Assembly: GCA_964582785.1 (NCBI GenBank)
Contig: CAZOTT010000010.1
Coordinates: 1-47,508 of the forward strand
Length of the DNA: 47,508 nucleotides
Direction of reading: 5' to 3'
From: JAMOQA01 sp964582785
GTDB taxonomy: Bacteria > Acidobacteriota > Polarisedimenticolia > J045
Position 1 is the stretch's first letter; every line of letters begins with the position of its first letter. Of this stretch, positions 8,637 to 17,344 are shown piece by piece. The position numbers and the translations under genes are program-made. The notes under the pieces were generated by a model. It was not told the DNA's origin, ran no database searches, and saw nothing but the letters and a program-made list of their open reading frames with translations.

Positions 8637-9665
8637 TCAGAGCCCCATGTCGATGGTCCGCAGCCAGGCGGCGAGGCCCAGGGCGAGAACCGCGAGGGCC
8701 CCGAGCAGGAGCAGCGCCACCCGGCGGGGAGCGACCATGACGACCATCCCCCAGGCCCCGAGGACGGCGGCGGCCAGCACGTTGGCCCGCACGGTCGCCC
8801 GGGTGGACAGGCGCCACCGGCGCAGCCGGAGGGCGACGTGGTCGGGACTCCCGAGCATCACCGGATACCCGCGCCGCCAGCGGACCCACATGACGAACAG
8901 CATGTCGAACAGCGGGACGCCGAGGACCAGGAGCGGGACGATCGCTGCCACCCGGTGCTCGATCGTGTAGCGGTTCACCATGGCCACGGCGCCGAGCAGG
9001 AACCCGGCGAACAGGCTGCCGGTGTCTCCCAGGTAGATCCGGGCCGGCTCCACGTTGTACACCCGGAACCCGAGCAGGGCGCCGGCGAGGGCGGCCGCCA
9101 GGATCCCCGTCGCGGGCAGCCCGCCGACGACGGCGATCGCAGCGAGGAACAGGGCCGCCACCGCCCCGACTCCGCTCGACAGGCCGTCCATCACGTCGAT
9201 CAGGTTGAAGGCGTTCGTCGCCGCGACCATCCAGAGGACGGTCAGGGGCAGCGCGATCCACCATGGCAGGAAGACCAGTTGGATCTTCACTCCCGCCCGC
9301 AGCAGGACGAGCACGGCCAGGAGCTGCCCGAGGAGCTTCGCCCGGGGGGAGAGGGACCCGAGGTCGTCGACCAGGCCGAGGACGAGGACGATCGACGCGG
9401 AGAACAGGATCGCGAGGACCTGGCCGTCCAGCGGGCGCACCACGGCCACGCCGACGAGCACCCCGAGGGCGACGGCGAGCCCCCCCAGGTAGGGAACCGG
9501 TTCCCGCTGCGTCTTCAGGCGGCCGTCCGGGCGATCCACGATCCCGAAGCGCAGCGCCGCCTCCCGCAGCCGCGGCGTCGCGGCCAGCGCCGTGCCCCAG
9601 GCGAGGACGAGGGCGAGAAGCGCCAGGCCCCCCTCCCGGGCGAGCTGGACGAGCGGTTCGGTCAA
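8637..9665 (-). CDS. WecA/MraY-family polyprenyl-phosphate sugar-1-phosphate transferase
   Basis: A 342-residue multi-pass membrane enzyme of the GT4/MraY-WecA family, which moves a (HexNAc)-1-phosphate from its UDP form to undecaprenyl phosphate and so starts a surface glycan. About ten hydrophobic helices can be read. Family motifs are GLVDDLGSLSPRAKLLGQ (DD motif), NAFNLIDVMDGLSSG (NxxNxxDGxDG-like) and YLGDTGSLFAGF. The C-terminal cytoplasmic H-rich loop of WecA is replaced by SPDHVALRLRR. I choose the TTG start at 9665: AAGGAGACCC precedes it closely and the protein then begins TEPLVQLAREG; upstream in-frame starts only add Arg/Pro-rich sequence. The gene heads the operon with the FAD oxidoreductase and GT4. 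Exact sugar specificity (GlcNAc-P or other) is not decidable. Confidence 0.9.
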   Translation of the reverse strand: MTEPLVQLAREGGLALLALVLAWGTALAATPRLREAALRFGIVDRPDGRLKTQREPVPYLGGLAVALGVLVGVAVVRPLDGQVLAILFSASIVLVLGLVDDLGSLSPRAKLLGQLLAVLVLLRAGVKIQLVFLPWWIALPLTVLWMVAATNAFNLIDVMDGLSSGVGAVAALFLAAIAVVGGLPATGILAAALAGALLGFRVYNVEPARIYLGDTGSLFAGFLLGAVAMVNRYTIEHRVAAIVPLLVLGVPLFDMLFVMWVRWRRGYPVMLGSPDHVALRLRRWRLSTRATVRANVLAAAVLGAWGMVVMVAPRRVALLLLGALAVLALGLAAWLRTIDMGL

Positions 9666-9728
9666 GGGTCTCCTTCCCGCGGGGCGGGCCCCGCGCGGGG
9701 AGGCCGGCGGCACGGACCCCCCAACGGA

Positions 9729-9757
9729 ACCGTAGGGACCCGGCAAGACACGGTCAA
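9729..9757 (-). promoter_or_regulatory. Candidate promoter for the WecA-like operon
   Basis: On the minus strand TTGACC (9752-9757) and TACGGT (9729-9734) are 17 bases apart, 64 bases before the TTG start at 9665. The -35 is good and the -10 weak (3 of 6). Confidence 0.35.
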
Positions 9758-9820
9758 GGGGGAACGTTCCGGGCGGCCGACGGGACAACCCGGCCACCTC
9801 CGGGCTCCCGGGGAACTCCC

Positions 9821-9842
9821 TTCCCGGGGCCGCCCCGGGGAA
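9821..9842 (-). terminator. Hairpin downstream of the second GT2 gene
   Basis: TTCCCGGGG and CCCCGGGGAA form a near-perfect stem with a 3-base loop, 25 to 46 bases past the GT2 stop. There is no T-tract, so termination is uncertain. The rest of the 201-base gap (9666-9866) shows nothing else beyond the candidate promoter. Confidence 0.3.
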
Positions 9843-9866
9843 CGCGGGGGCGGGTCCCCGTCTCCC

Positions 9867-10847
9867 CTACCAGGTCCCCCGGGGGGGCACGTCCCGCCGC
9901 CAGGCCCCCCACCGGCCCGACCGCCGGCGGTCTTCCCTGCGCCGGGCGAGGGCCCTCCGGAAGGGTCCCCGCCAGCGGCGGACCTCCCGGAAGACCGCCG
10001 GGCGCTTCGCCGCGGCCAGGGTCCACTGGGCCACCTCCCGGGCCACGATCCAGGGCAGGTCACGCAGGATCGCCCCGGGCCGGTCGTGGCGGAGCATCGC
10101 CAGGTACCGGTTCTTCAGCACGTGGGCCAGCAGGTGGGGAGGCAGGGCGAATGTGAGTCCTCCCGGGCCCGCCTTCTTCCCCCCGCTGCGCAGGTGGATC
10201 GCCCGGGCCTCCGGGACGTGGACCGCCCGCCAGCCCGCCCGCCAGGCCCGCCAGCCGACCTCGAGGTCCTCGTGCCAGGCGAAGTAGTCCCGATCGAAGA
10301 AGTCACGGCCGTCGGAGATGTCCTCCACCATTTCCCGCCGGTAGCAGGCAGCGGCGCCGCAGGCGGAGAGAACCGGGCCCGGGCGGTCCCGCCGGGGGTC
10401 GTGGGGAAGGCCGTACCCCCGGTCGATCGTCTTCCGGGAACGGGCGAGGAACTGCCCCGAGGAGTCCACGGTCCGGCGGTCCGGCCGGAGGAGCAGCGGG
10501 GCGACGATCCCGACCCGCGGGTCGGCGGCGAACGCCTGCCGGACCGCGTCGGCGAACCCCGGCTCCAGGCGCACGTCCGGGTTCTGGGCGACCAGGATCT
10601 CTCCCTCCGCGATGCGGAGGGCCCGGTCGTAGCCGCCGGCGTACCCCAGGTTCTCGGGAAAGCGGACGATCCGGACCCGGTCGCCGAACTCCCGGGCGAG
10701 GACCAGGGTCGTGTCGTCCGTGGAGGCGTTGTCGTAGACCAGGACCTCCGTGCCGCTCCCCTGGGCGAGGGCGGACCGCACCGCGTCCGGGGCCAGTTCC
10801 CGGTGGTTCCAGGTGAGAATCACGAAGCTGACGACCGGGTCGCTCAC
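9867..10847 (-). CDS. Glycosyltransferase family 2 (rhamnosyltransferase-like)
   Basis: A 326-residue GT-A glycosyltransferase. It opens with SFVILTWNHRELAPDAVRSAL, continues with VLVYDNASTDDTTLV and the variant DxD motif in LVAQNPDVRLEPGF (about residue 92), and has FDRDYFAWHEDLEVGWRAW in the acceptor half. This arrangement (NPDVR, then E-D-x-E) is that of the WcaA/WbbL rhamnosyltransferase-like subgroup. The C-terminal 90 residues are rich in Arg and hydrophobic residues, consistent with membrane-surface association. The start is GTG at 10847, preceded by GGGAGG six bases away. It lies 68 bases downstream of the O-antigen ligase-like gene on the same strand. Sugar donor unknown. Confidence 0.9.
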   Translation of the reverse strand: MSDPVVSFVILTWNHRELAPDAVRSALAQGSGTEVLVYDNASTDDTTLVLAREFGDRVRIVRFPENLGYAGGYDRALRIAEGEILVAQNPDVRLEPGFADAVRQAFAADPRVGIVAPLLLRPDRRTVDSSGQFLARSRKTIDRGYGLPHDPRRDRPGPVLSACGAAACYRREMVEDISDGRDFFDRDYFAWHEDLEVGWRAWRAGWRAVHVPEARAIHLRSGGKKAGPGGLTFALPPHLLAHVLKNRYLAMLRHDRPGAILRDLPWIVAREVAQWTLAAAKRPAVFREVRRWRGPFRRALARRREDRRRSGRWGAWRRDVPPRGTW

Positions 10848-10915
10848 CGGCGGCCTCCCTTCGGGGGATCCCCGCGCTGGATTCTGCCGGATCTCCGCCC
10901 CGGGGGGAACGCCCC

Positions 10916-13900
10916 TCACCGCTGCCGCAGCCCGAGCAGGGCGAGACCGTAGGGAGAGACCTCCCCCCGGCGGACCCGGTCCCGGAGCGGCTCGAGCCGA
11001 CCCGCGAGCCCGGCCTCGAGCCGGTGCGCCTCGGCCTCCCGGCCCTCCTGCCGGAGCAGCCGGCCGAGGTCCCGGGCCGCCGGGACGAAACAGGGCTCGA
11101 GGTGAAGGGCCAGGCGCAGGTCGTCCTCTCCCCGGGCGGCGTCCGCCAGGTGCAGGGCCAGCCGGGCCCGGGCGCGCCGGGTGAACACGTCCCGGGGGGC
11201 CCGGGCGAGGGCGGCTCCCCACCCGGCGAGGGCCGCCTCGCACGTCGACCGTTCCGCCAGGAGGCCGCGGCAGGCCGCGTCCAGGAGGCGGGCCCGCTCC
11301 CGCCAGGGCCGGGGATCCGCGCTCGCCGCCCGGGCCGCCCGTTCCAGGCGGGCGAGGCCCAGGGCGAGCCGCCGGTCCGGGGGCCCGGAGGGGAGCCGCG
11401 CGGCGGCAAGCTGGAAGGACGTCCGCAGCGGGTCGAGCCGGGCGGCCAGGAGGGGCCTCCCGAGCCGGTCGAGACGCCACGCCGCCCAGGGAACGAGTTC
11501 CCCGGCCAGGAGGGCCGTCGTGATCCCGGCCGCCAGCAGCGTCGTCGCCACCGGTCCCGGGCGGACCCGCGGCCCCCCCGGGCGGGCCGCCCCGGCCAGT
11601 GCCCCCAGGAGGACCACGACCGCCAGGGCGACCGCCGGGCGGGCGCTGACCAGGTCGTCCACCAGGCCGTGGGCCCCGAAGACCGCGAGGGGTACGGCGC
11701 AGGCGAGAAGCCCCGGCCGGAGCTCCGTGCCGGCCCGGCGCAGCGCCCCCAGTCCCCGGGCGACCGCCACCGCGAGGGCGGCGAGCAGGACCAGGCCCCC
11801 GGGAATCCCGAGGAAGAGAAAGGCCCCCAGGAGGTCGGAATGGGGTCCGCGGAACACCCGTTCCCAGCGGGCGAACTCCCCCGGGCCCGGGAACGCGAAC
11901 CGCGCCGCCGCCGGGCCGAACGCCCCGGGGCCCCAGCCCGCGAGGGGCCGGTCCGCGAGGGCCGCCAGGGAACCCCGCCAGATCTGGAGACGGGCCCAGG
12001 CGAAGGGGTCCCCCGCCCGGAACCGGAGCCACATTCCCACCGTCCCCGCCGCGCCGCCGGCCAGGAGCAGGACGCCGGCCCCGCGCCGGACCCGCGGCGA
12101 GCCGCCGGCGAACGCGAGGACCGCGAGCCCGGCGGCGAACCCGAGCAGGGTCGCCCGCGCCCCCCCGAGAAGCCCGAGGACGGCCAGGGTCCCGCCCCCC
12201 GCGGCCGGGAACCACCGGTGACGGCCCGTGCCCCCGGCGAGGGCCACAAGGGCGAGGCCCGCCGCGACGAGGAACGTCCCCAGGTGGCCCGGGTGCAGGA
12301 AGTCGGCGGCGGGCCGGCTCCCCGGCCGGGTGACGACCCGCTGGACGATCCAGAGGAGGGCCGGCGGAACCGCCGCCGCCCCGAGGAACGTGGCCGCGGT
12401 GCGCGGCCATTCCCGGTGCCGGGTGGCCAGGCGCCAGGACAGGAGACCCGCCAGGACGGCGGCGGCGAGGGACAGCCAGCCGTCCCGCGCCGGGGCCCGG
12501 ACCGGCGCGACCGCCGCCGGGAGGGTGGCGGCGGCCAGGACCAGGGCCCCCAGGCCCGCGGGCAGCAGCGGCCATTCCCGCTCACCCCGGCGGGACGCGA
12601 GGGCCGCCAGCCCGGCCACCGCCAGGACCAGGACGCGTCCCATCCGGACGCCGGGCAGGGCGCCCCCCTCCCCCCAGCACGAGAGGATCAGCAGGAACGC
12701 CAGGGCGACCGCCTCCGGGGGAGCCCCCTGCCGGGGGGGGCGCAACCGGCGCAGGAGCGTCCAGGCCGCCAGGCCGGCGAGGAGGAGGAGCAGCAGGTCT
12801 CCCCGTCCCGGGCTGGGACGGCGGGAGGGCAACCGCCGCTCCCAGCCGGGCAGTCCCTCCTTCCCGTCGAACAGTCCGGCGGACCGGAACGCGGCTTCCG
12901 CGGCCTTCACGGCGGACCGGACCCCCGGGTCCGCCGGGTGGCGCAGGGCCGCGAGTTCCCACGCCCGCCAGGCGTCCGCCGGCCGTCCCTCGGCGGCCCG
13001 CAGGTCCCCGAGGTAGTGCCAGGGAGCCGGCGATTCCGGGTCGAGGGCGAGCAGGCGGGAGGCCAGGGCCTCCGCCCGGGCCCGCCCGCCCGGGTCCCCG
13101 CCCCGCACCGCCGGGAGCTGGAGCCGGGCGGCGCGGAGGGTCCGGGAGACGTCCCACGGGGCGGCGGAAGCCGCGGCGAAGGCCGCTCGGGGATTCCCGC
13201 CCGCCGCCTCGAGCCCCCGCTGGGCCACCGCCACCCCGAGCCAGCCGGCGGCCACCGGCAGGAGGGCGATCGCCGCCAGGAGGCGGGGAAGCCGCGCCTC
13301 CCCCCGGACGGAGGAGGGCCACAGGAGACCGGCCAGGGCGGCCGTCGGCACGGCGACACCGGGAAGGTACAGGGTGAAGTCGACCAGGTTGTGGACGACG
13401 AACGCGACGACCCCGGCCGCGATCCACCGGTCGCCTCCGACCAGGCCGGGGAGCTTCCGGGCCAGCGCCGCCGCCCCGAGCAGGAGGAGCGCCAGCGCGG
13501 GGATTCCTCCCTCCGCCAGGAGCTGGAGCCAGGAATCGTGGGCGTAGACGGTCTCCGCGTCCCCCGGACGCCGGTAGCGGGGATAGACCGCGCCGAACGC
13601 CCCCGGGCCGATCCCCGCCACCGGGCGCTCGGTCGCCGCCAGCACGGCGCCCCGCCAGTTCCCGGCCCGCAGGTGGAGGGGGTGGTCGGGCCGGGAGAGG
13701 TCGAGCAGGTTCCAGGGACGGACCGCCAGGAAGGCGGCCCCGGCCAGGAGCACGGCCAGGAGCAGCGTCACCTTCCACCGCCCGGACATTCCCCGGTAGC
13801 GCGGGGCCAGCAGGTACCCTCCCCCGGCGACCAGGGAAAGAAACCCCCCCATGGAGCCGGTGAGGAGCAGGCCAGTGGCGGCCAGGGCCAGTCCGGCGGC

Positions 13901-14464
13901 GGCCACCGGGCGCACCCACCCCGGCCCGTCCCGCCTTCCCGCCAGGAAGGCCGCCCCGGCGGCGAGGGCCAGCACCAGGGCCCCCGCCAGCGCCGCCGGG
14001 ACCACGTGGGTCCCGAAGGGCCGCCCCTCCGCCAGCCGGTGGACCATCGCCTCCGGCAGTCCCGCCGCCCGGGCCGCGGCCGCCTGCCGGGCGAGCAGCC
14101 CCCCCTTCTGGAGGAGGGCGACGAGGCCGAGCCCGGCCCCGCCCGCCAGGAGGGCGGGGGGCAGTCGGCGCCGGGCCCGCCCCGCGGTGGCCGCCGCCAG
14201 GGGGAACGCGCCGGCGACGAGGGCGAAGCGGAGAAGCGTGTCGGCGGTGCGGCCCGGTGACACGGTGACCGCCAGGGAGTAGGCCGCCGCCCCGAGGGCC
14301 ACCAGCAGGCCCGCCGCCGTCACCCCCCGCCCCGCCAGGGCGAGACCCGCCGCCAGGAGGATCGCTACCGCGGGACCCGACTCCGGGTGGACCACCGGGG
14401 GGAAGACGAGGGCGAGGGTCGCCGCCACCACGAGGCAGGCGGCGGCCAGGTCGTCCCGGCTCAT
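10916..14464 (-). CDS. Duplicated O-antigen ligase (Wzy_C)-like membrane protein with TPR-like regions
   Basis: An unbroken 1,182-residue frame holding two complete O-antigen ligase/polymerase-like modules. Module 1 (about 1-410) has many membrane helices, GIGPGAFGAVYPRYR (about 284-298) and AHDSWLQLLAEGGIPAL (His309). Module 2 (about 555-990) has LLGGARATLLGF (Arg770), GWGPGAFGPAAARF (about 843-856) and GPHSDLLGAFLFLGIPGG (His875). Each is followed by an alanine-rich helical stretch resembling tetratricopeptide repeats (about 415-520 and 1000-1180). Single-module WaaL/PglL/Wzy proteins are usually 400-700 residues. In module 1 the usual arginine of the T-x-SRG motif reads LTGSMGGFL (Met205), so module 1 may be inactive. 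The ATG (14464) overlaps the argR stop by ATGA, making this the last gene of the arginine operon. Role in glycan ligation or polymerisation is inferred. Confidence 0.85.
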   Translation of the reverse strand: MSRDDLAAACLVVAATLALVFPPVVHPESGPAVAILLAAGLALAGRGVTAAGLLVALGAAAYSLAVTVSPGRTADTLLRFALVAGAFPLAAATAGRARRRLPPALLAGGAGLGLVALLQKGGLLARQAAAARAAGLPEAMVHRLAEGRPFGTHVVPAALAGALVLALAAGAAFLAGRRDGPGWVRPVAAAGLALAATGLLLTGSMGGFLSLVAGGGYLLAPRYRGMSGRWKVTLLLAVLLAGAAFLAVRPWNLLDLSRPDHPLHLRAGNWRGAVLAATERPVAGIGPGAFGAVYPRYRRPGDAETVYAHDSWLQLLAEGGIPALALLLLGAAALARKLPGLVGGDRWIAAGVVAFVVHNLVDFTLYLPGVAVPTAALAGLLWPSSVRGEARLPRLLAAIALLPVAAGWLGVAVAQRGLEAAGGNPRAAFAAASAAPWDVSRTLRAARLQLPAVRGGDPGGRARAEALASRLLALDPESPAPWHYLGDLRAAEGRPADAWRAWELAALRHPADPGVRSAVKAAEAAFRSAGLFDGKEGLPGWERRLPSRRPSPGRGDLLLLLLAGLAAWTLLRRLRPPRQGAPPEAVALAFLLILSCWGEGGALPGVRMGRVLVLAVAGLAALASRRGEREWPLLPAGLGALVLAAATLPAAVAPVRAPARDGWLSLAAAVLAGLLSWRLATRHREWPRTAATFLGAAAVPPALLWIVQRVVTRPGSRPAADFLHPGHLGTFLVAAGLALVALAGGTGRHRWFPAAGGGTLAVLGLLGGARATLLGFAAGLAVLAFAGGSPRVRRGAGVLLLAGGAAGTVGMWLRFRAGDPFAWARLQIWRGSLAALADRPLAGWGPGAFGPAAARFAFPGPGEFARWERVFRGPHSDLLGAFLFLGIPGGLVLLAALAVAVARGLGALRRAGTELRPGLLACAVPLAVFGAHGLVDDLVSARPAVALAVVVLLGALAGAARPGGPRVRPGPVATTLLAAGITTALLAGELVPWAAWRLDRLGRPLLAARLDPLRTSFQLAAARLPSGPPDRRLALGLARLERAARAASADPRPWRERARLLDAACRGLLAERSTCEAALAGWGAALARAPRDVFTRRARARLALHLADAARGEDDLRLALHLEPCFVPAARDLGRLLRQEGREAEAHRLEAGLAGRLEPLRDRVRRGEVSPYGLALLGLRQR

Positions 14465-14934
14465 CGCGCCGCCCCGCCGCTGTCCGCGGCTCGCAGCCGC
14501 GCGAGGCGCCGGAGCCGCGCCGCCAGGCGGTCCCGGGCCGCGCGGGAAGCGACGGCCGCGAAGATCGTGTCGTCCCCGGCCACGGTCCCCACGAGGCCGG
14601 GCAGCCCGAGGGCGTCCAGGGCCAGGGCGACGCCGGGCGCCTCTCCCGGCGGGGTGCCCAGGACGAGGAGGTGGTCCCCGGCCACGCGGACCTCCAGGAG
14701 CCCTTCCCGGACCCGCGCCTCGTGGGGATCGCCGGACGGGGGACCGGCCGGCGGCGCCACGTACCGGCCCCGCACGAGGGCGAGCCCGAGGGCGGCGATG
14801 TCCCGGGAGACGGTGGACTGGCTGACCCGGAAGCCCCGCTCGGCGAGGGCCCGGACCAGCTCCTGCTGGGTCCCGACGGGACGGGAGGCGACGATCTCCA
14901 GGAGGGCGCGGCGGCGGGCGCGGGTCTTCCTCAT
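14461..14934 (-). CDS. argR: Arginine repressor ArgR
   Basis: A 157-residue ArgR/AhrC family regulator that binds ARG boxes as a hexamer with L-arginine as corepressor. The N-terminal winged helix has TQQELVRALAERGF and SQSTVSRDIAALGL (about 38-51), the recognition helix of the family. The C-terminal oligomerisation domain has LVGTVAGDDTIFAAV (about 112-126), the GTxAGDDT motif that binds arginine. Both its ends overlap neighbours: the start at 14934 overlaps the argH stop by ATGA and its stop overlaps the ligase-like gene by ATGA. As the penultimate gene of the operon it would repress its own transcription through the dyads at 22584-22615. Confidence 0.95.
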   Translation of the reverse strand: MRKTRARRRALLEIVASRPVGTQQELVRALAERGFRVSQSTVSRDIAALGLALVRGRYVAPPAGPPSGDPHEARVREGLLEVRVAGDHLLVLGTPPGEAPGVALALDALGLPGLVGTVAGDDTIFAAVASRAARDRLAARLRRLARLRAADSGGAAR

Positions 14935-16292
14935 GGGGGGAGTGTATCCCGGACCAGCTCGGCGAGGGCCCGCTCCCACCGGCGCCGGCGCGCCCGCAAC
15001 CGCCGCCTCCACGACGCGGCCCGCCGGGGAAGGTCCGGGTGGAGGGGATCCCCCGCCTCCCCGGGACGGCGGCGGGACGCCAGCGGGTCGCCCGGGAAGC
15101 CCGCCCGGCCGCGGCGGCGGCGCCCGGCGGCGACCGCCCGGTAGGCGTCCCGGAACGGTTCCCCGGCCAGGACGCGCCGGAACGCCTCGTCCGCCGCCAG
15201 CAGGTCGCCGCCCACCGCCGCGGCGCACCGGGACCGGTCGACCCGGAGGTGCGGCAGCGCCCGGGCAAGGGTCTCGAAGAGCTCGATCACCTCCTCGAGG
15301 CCGAGCAGCAGGGGACCCTTGGTCTCCTGCAGGTCCCGGTGGTAGCCGGAGGTCAGTCCCCTCCCGACCGCCATCGCCGCGGTGATCCTCCCCTCGTACC
15401 CGGCGGCCCGCGCCCGCACCAGCTCGAACAGGTCCGGGTTGCGCTTGCCGGGCATGATGCTGGAGCCGGTCGCCAGCTCCTCCGGCAGGACGAGGTGGCC
15501 GAACTCCGGTGCGGACCGCAGGACCACGTCCGCGGCCAGGACGGCGGCATCCCGCATCGCCGGCCAGAGGGACTGGAGCACGGCGGCCGCCAGCCGGCCG
15601 CGGGCGACCTGGACCGAGGTGACGACCGCCACCGGACCCCGGAAGCCGAGCCACCGGGCGACCTCTTCCCGGGGAAGCGGAAGGGGGGTTCCGTACCCCG
15701 CGGCGCTCCCCAGGGGACAGAGATCGACGATCCCGAGGACACCCCAGGGCGGTTCCAGGTCGTCCAGCAGGAGCTCCGCGAACCCGGCGGCCCACAGGGC
15801 CGGGGAGGAGGGCATCGCCGGACGGAGGTGGGTATAACCCGGCCAGGGGATGCCCCGGGTCTTCCGGGCGAACCGCAGCAGGGACCGGACGGTGGCGAGG
15901 ATCGATTCCATGGCCGCCACCAGCCGGTCCCGGGCGTGGAGCCGCAGGTCCACGTCCACCTGGTCGTTCCGGGAGCGGCCGGCGTGGAGGCGCCGGCCGA
16001 CCTCCCCGAGCCGCTCGGCCAGCAGCCGCTCCACCGCCGAGTGCACGTCCTCGTCCCCGGGGCCCACCGGGTCCCACCCCGCCTCCACGTCGCGAAGCAG
16101 GTCCCGGAGGCCTCCGAGGAGGCGGGCGGCGTCCTCCCGTCCCAGGATCCCCGCCCGGGCCAGGCCCCGGACGTGGGCCATCGACCCCAGGAGGTCCCAC
16201 CGGGCCAGCCGCCGGTCCAGGTCCCGGTCCCGCCCCGCGGTCCAGCGGAACAGTTCCCTCCCGGGCCGTCCTCCCCACAGGGTCGTGCTCAT
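14931..16292 (-). CDS. argH: Argininosuccinate lyase
   Basis: A 453-residue fumarase/aspartase superfamily enzyme that splits argininosuccinate into arginine and fumarate, the last step of the pathway. It starts MSTTLWGGRPGRELFRW; ArgH signatures include DEDVHSAVERLLAERLG, GRSRNDQVDVDLRLHARD, PGYTHLRPAMPSS (catalytic His in YTH) and GSSIMPGKRNPDLFELVRA (catalytic Ser in GSS; the usual motif is GSSxMPQKKNPD, so Q-K-K is changed to G-K-R). The C-terminal 70 residues are arginine-rich. The start at 16292 overlaps the M20 gene stop by ATGA, and its stop overlaps argR by ATGA. Confidence 0.96.
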   Translation of the reverse strand: MSTTLWGGRPGRELFRWTAGRDRDLDRRLARWDLLGSMAHVRGLARAGILGREDAARLLGGLRDLLRDVEAGWDPVGPGDEDVHSAVERLLAERLGEVGRRLHAGRSRNDQVDVDLRLHARDRLVAAMESILATVRSLLRFARKTRGIPWPGYTHLRPAMPSSPALWAAGFAELLLDDLEPPWGVLGIVDLCPLGSAAGYGTPLPLPREEVARWLGFRGPVAVVTSVQVARGRLAAAVLQSLWPAMRDAAVLAADVVLRSAPEFGHLVLPEELATGSSIMPGKRNPDLFELVRARAAGYEGRITAAMAVGRGLTSGYHRDLQETKGPLLLGLEEVIELFETLARALPHLRVDRSRCAAAVGGDLLAADEAFRRVLAGEPFRDAYRAVAAGRRRRGRAGFPGDPLASRRRPGEAGDPLHPDLPRRAASWRRRLRARRRRWERALAELVRDTLPP

Positions 16293-17344
16293 CCCAGGAC
16301 CTCCCGGGCGACCGCGAGGTAGAGGGCCGCCGCGGCATCGACCTCCCGGAGATCGATCCCCTCGTTCGGGGCGTGGGAAAGCCGCGAGTCGCCGGGGCCG
16401 AGCTTGACCGCGTCCACGTGGCGCAGGAACACCCAGTCGGACGTGGTCGGGGAACCGAAAGGACGGCACCCCGGCCGGGCCCGGGAAACCGCCTCCAGCA
16501 GCCGGGACCCGGGCGGGGTGGAGGCGGGGTGGAGGCGATCGGACAGGACACGGATCTCCCCGGCCGTCCGCCGGCGGAGGACCCGCACGACCTCGGCGTG
16601 GGGCACGGCCGGCGTGGTGCGGACGTCCAGCAGGACGCGGCAGTCGGGAGGAGCGACGTTCCGGCCGACGCCGGCATCGATCCGGGTCGGGGTGACCTTC
16701 GTCTCCCCCAGGAGCGGGTCCCGCGGGAATTCCGTCTCCACCAGCCGCGGGAGGTCCCGGGCGGCGGCCAGGATCGCGTTCTCCCCGGGCAGGGCCCGGG
16801 CCGCGTGCCCCTGGCGCCCGCCCCACCGGGCCTCCAGGACCAGGAGACCCCGCTGGGCGACGGCGGGCTCGAGGCCGGTCGGCTCCCCGACGATCGCGTG
16901 GTCGGGTGGACGGCCGAGGGCCGCGAGGGCGGCGGGCATGGTCGTGTCGCGGGTCTCCTCGCACCGGGTGGCGAGCACCACGAGGGTTCCCCGGGCCGGC
17001 CCGCCCCCGGCCGCCAGGCGACCGGCGGCCACCGCCATCGAGGCGACCGACGCCTTGGCGTCCACCGCTCCCCGCCCGAGGAGCCTTCCCTCCCGGACGA
17101 CCGCGGCGTGGGGATCCACCGTCCAGCCTTCCCCCGGCGGAACCGTGTCCAGGTGGGAGGCGAACAGCAGCAGCGGGCCGGGGGCCGGGCCGGCCACCTC
17201 GAGGCGGACCCCCTCCGGCCCGGTCGCCACCGGGAGGCCGCGGGCCCGGGCCCACCCCGCCAGGAGGGCGGCGGCCTCCCGCTCCTCCCCCGACGGGCTG
17301 GGAACCCGCACCAGGGCCGCGAGGAGCTCGGCGCACTCACTCAC
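16289..17344 (-). CDS. M20 family N-acyl amino acid deacylase (ArgE/DapE-like)
   Basis: A 351-residue M20 zinc amidohydrolase. Metal-binding and catalytic residues are visible: His64 and catalytic Asp66 in FASHLDTVPP, bridging Asp95 in GAVDAKAS, Glu129/Glu130 in RCEETRD, Glu154 in GEPTGL and His324 in SHAPNEG. A lid/dimerisation domain lies at about 165-275. Within this operon, next to an N-acetylornithine-type carbamoyltransferase, the likely substrate is N-acetylcitrulline (or another N-acylcitrulline) rather than N-acetylornithine; this is inference. It starts with GTG (17344), overlapping the argB end by 8 bases, and its stop overlaps argH by ATGA. The family cannot be split into ArgE, DapE or LysK by motif alone. 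Confidence 0.88.
   Translation of the reverse strand: MSECAELLAALVRVPSPSGEEREAAALLAGWARARGLPVATGPEGVRLEVAGPAPGPLLLFASHLDTVPPGEGWTVDPHAAVVREGRLLGRGAVDAKASVASMAVAAGRLAAGGGPARGTLVVLATRCEETRDTTMPAALAALGRPPDHAIVGEPTGLEPAVAQRGLLVLEARWGGRQGHAARALPGENAILAAARDLPRLVETEFPRDPLLGETKVTPTRIDAGVGRNVAPPDCRVLLDVRTTPAVPHAEVVRVLRRRTAGEIRVLSDRLHPASTPPGSRLLEAVSRARPGCRPFGSPTTSDWVFLRHVDAVKLGPGDSRLSHAPNEGIDLREVDAAAALYLAVAREVLG

Noticed and set aside
14935..15268. N-terminal extension of the ligase-like gene through argR and argH
   Set aside because: The frame is merely open there; argR and argH occupy the other frames with clear motifs, and MSRDDLAAA after ATGA is the natural start.
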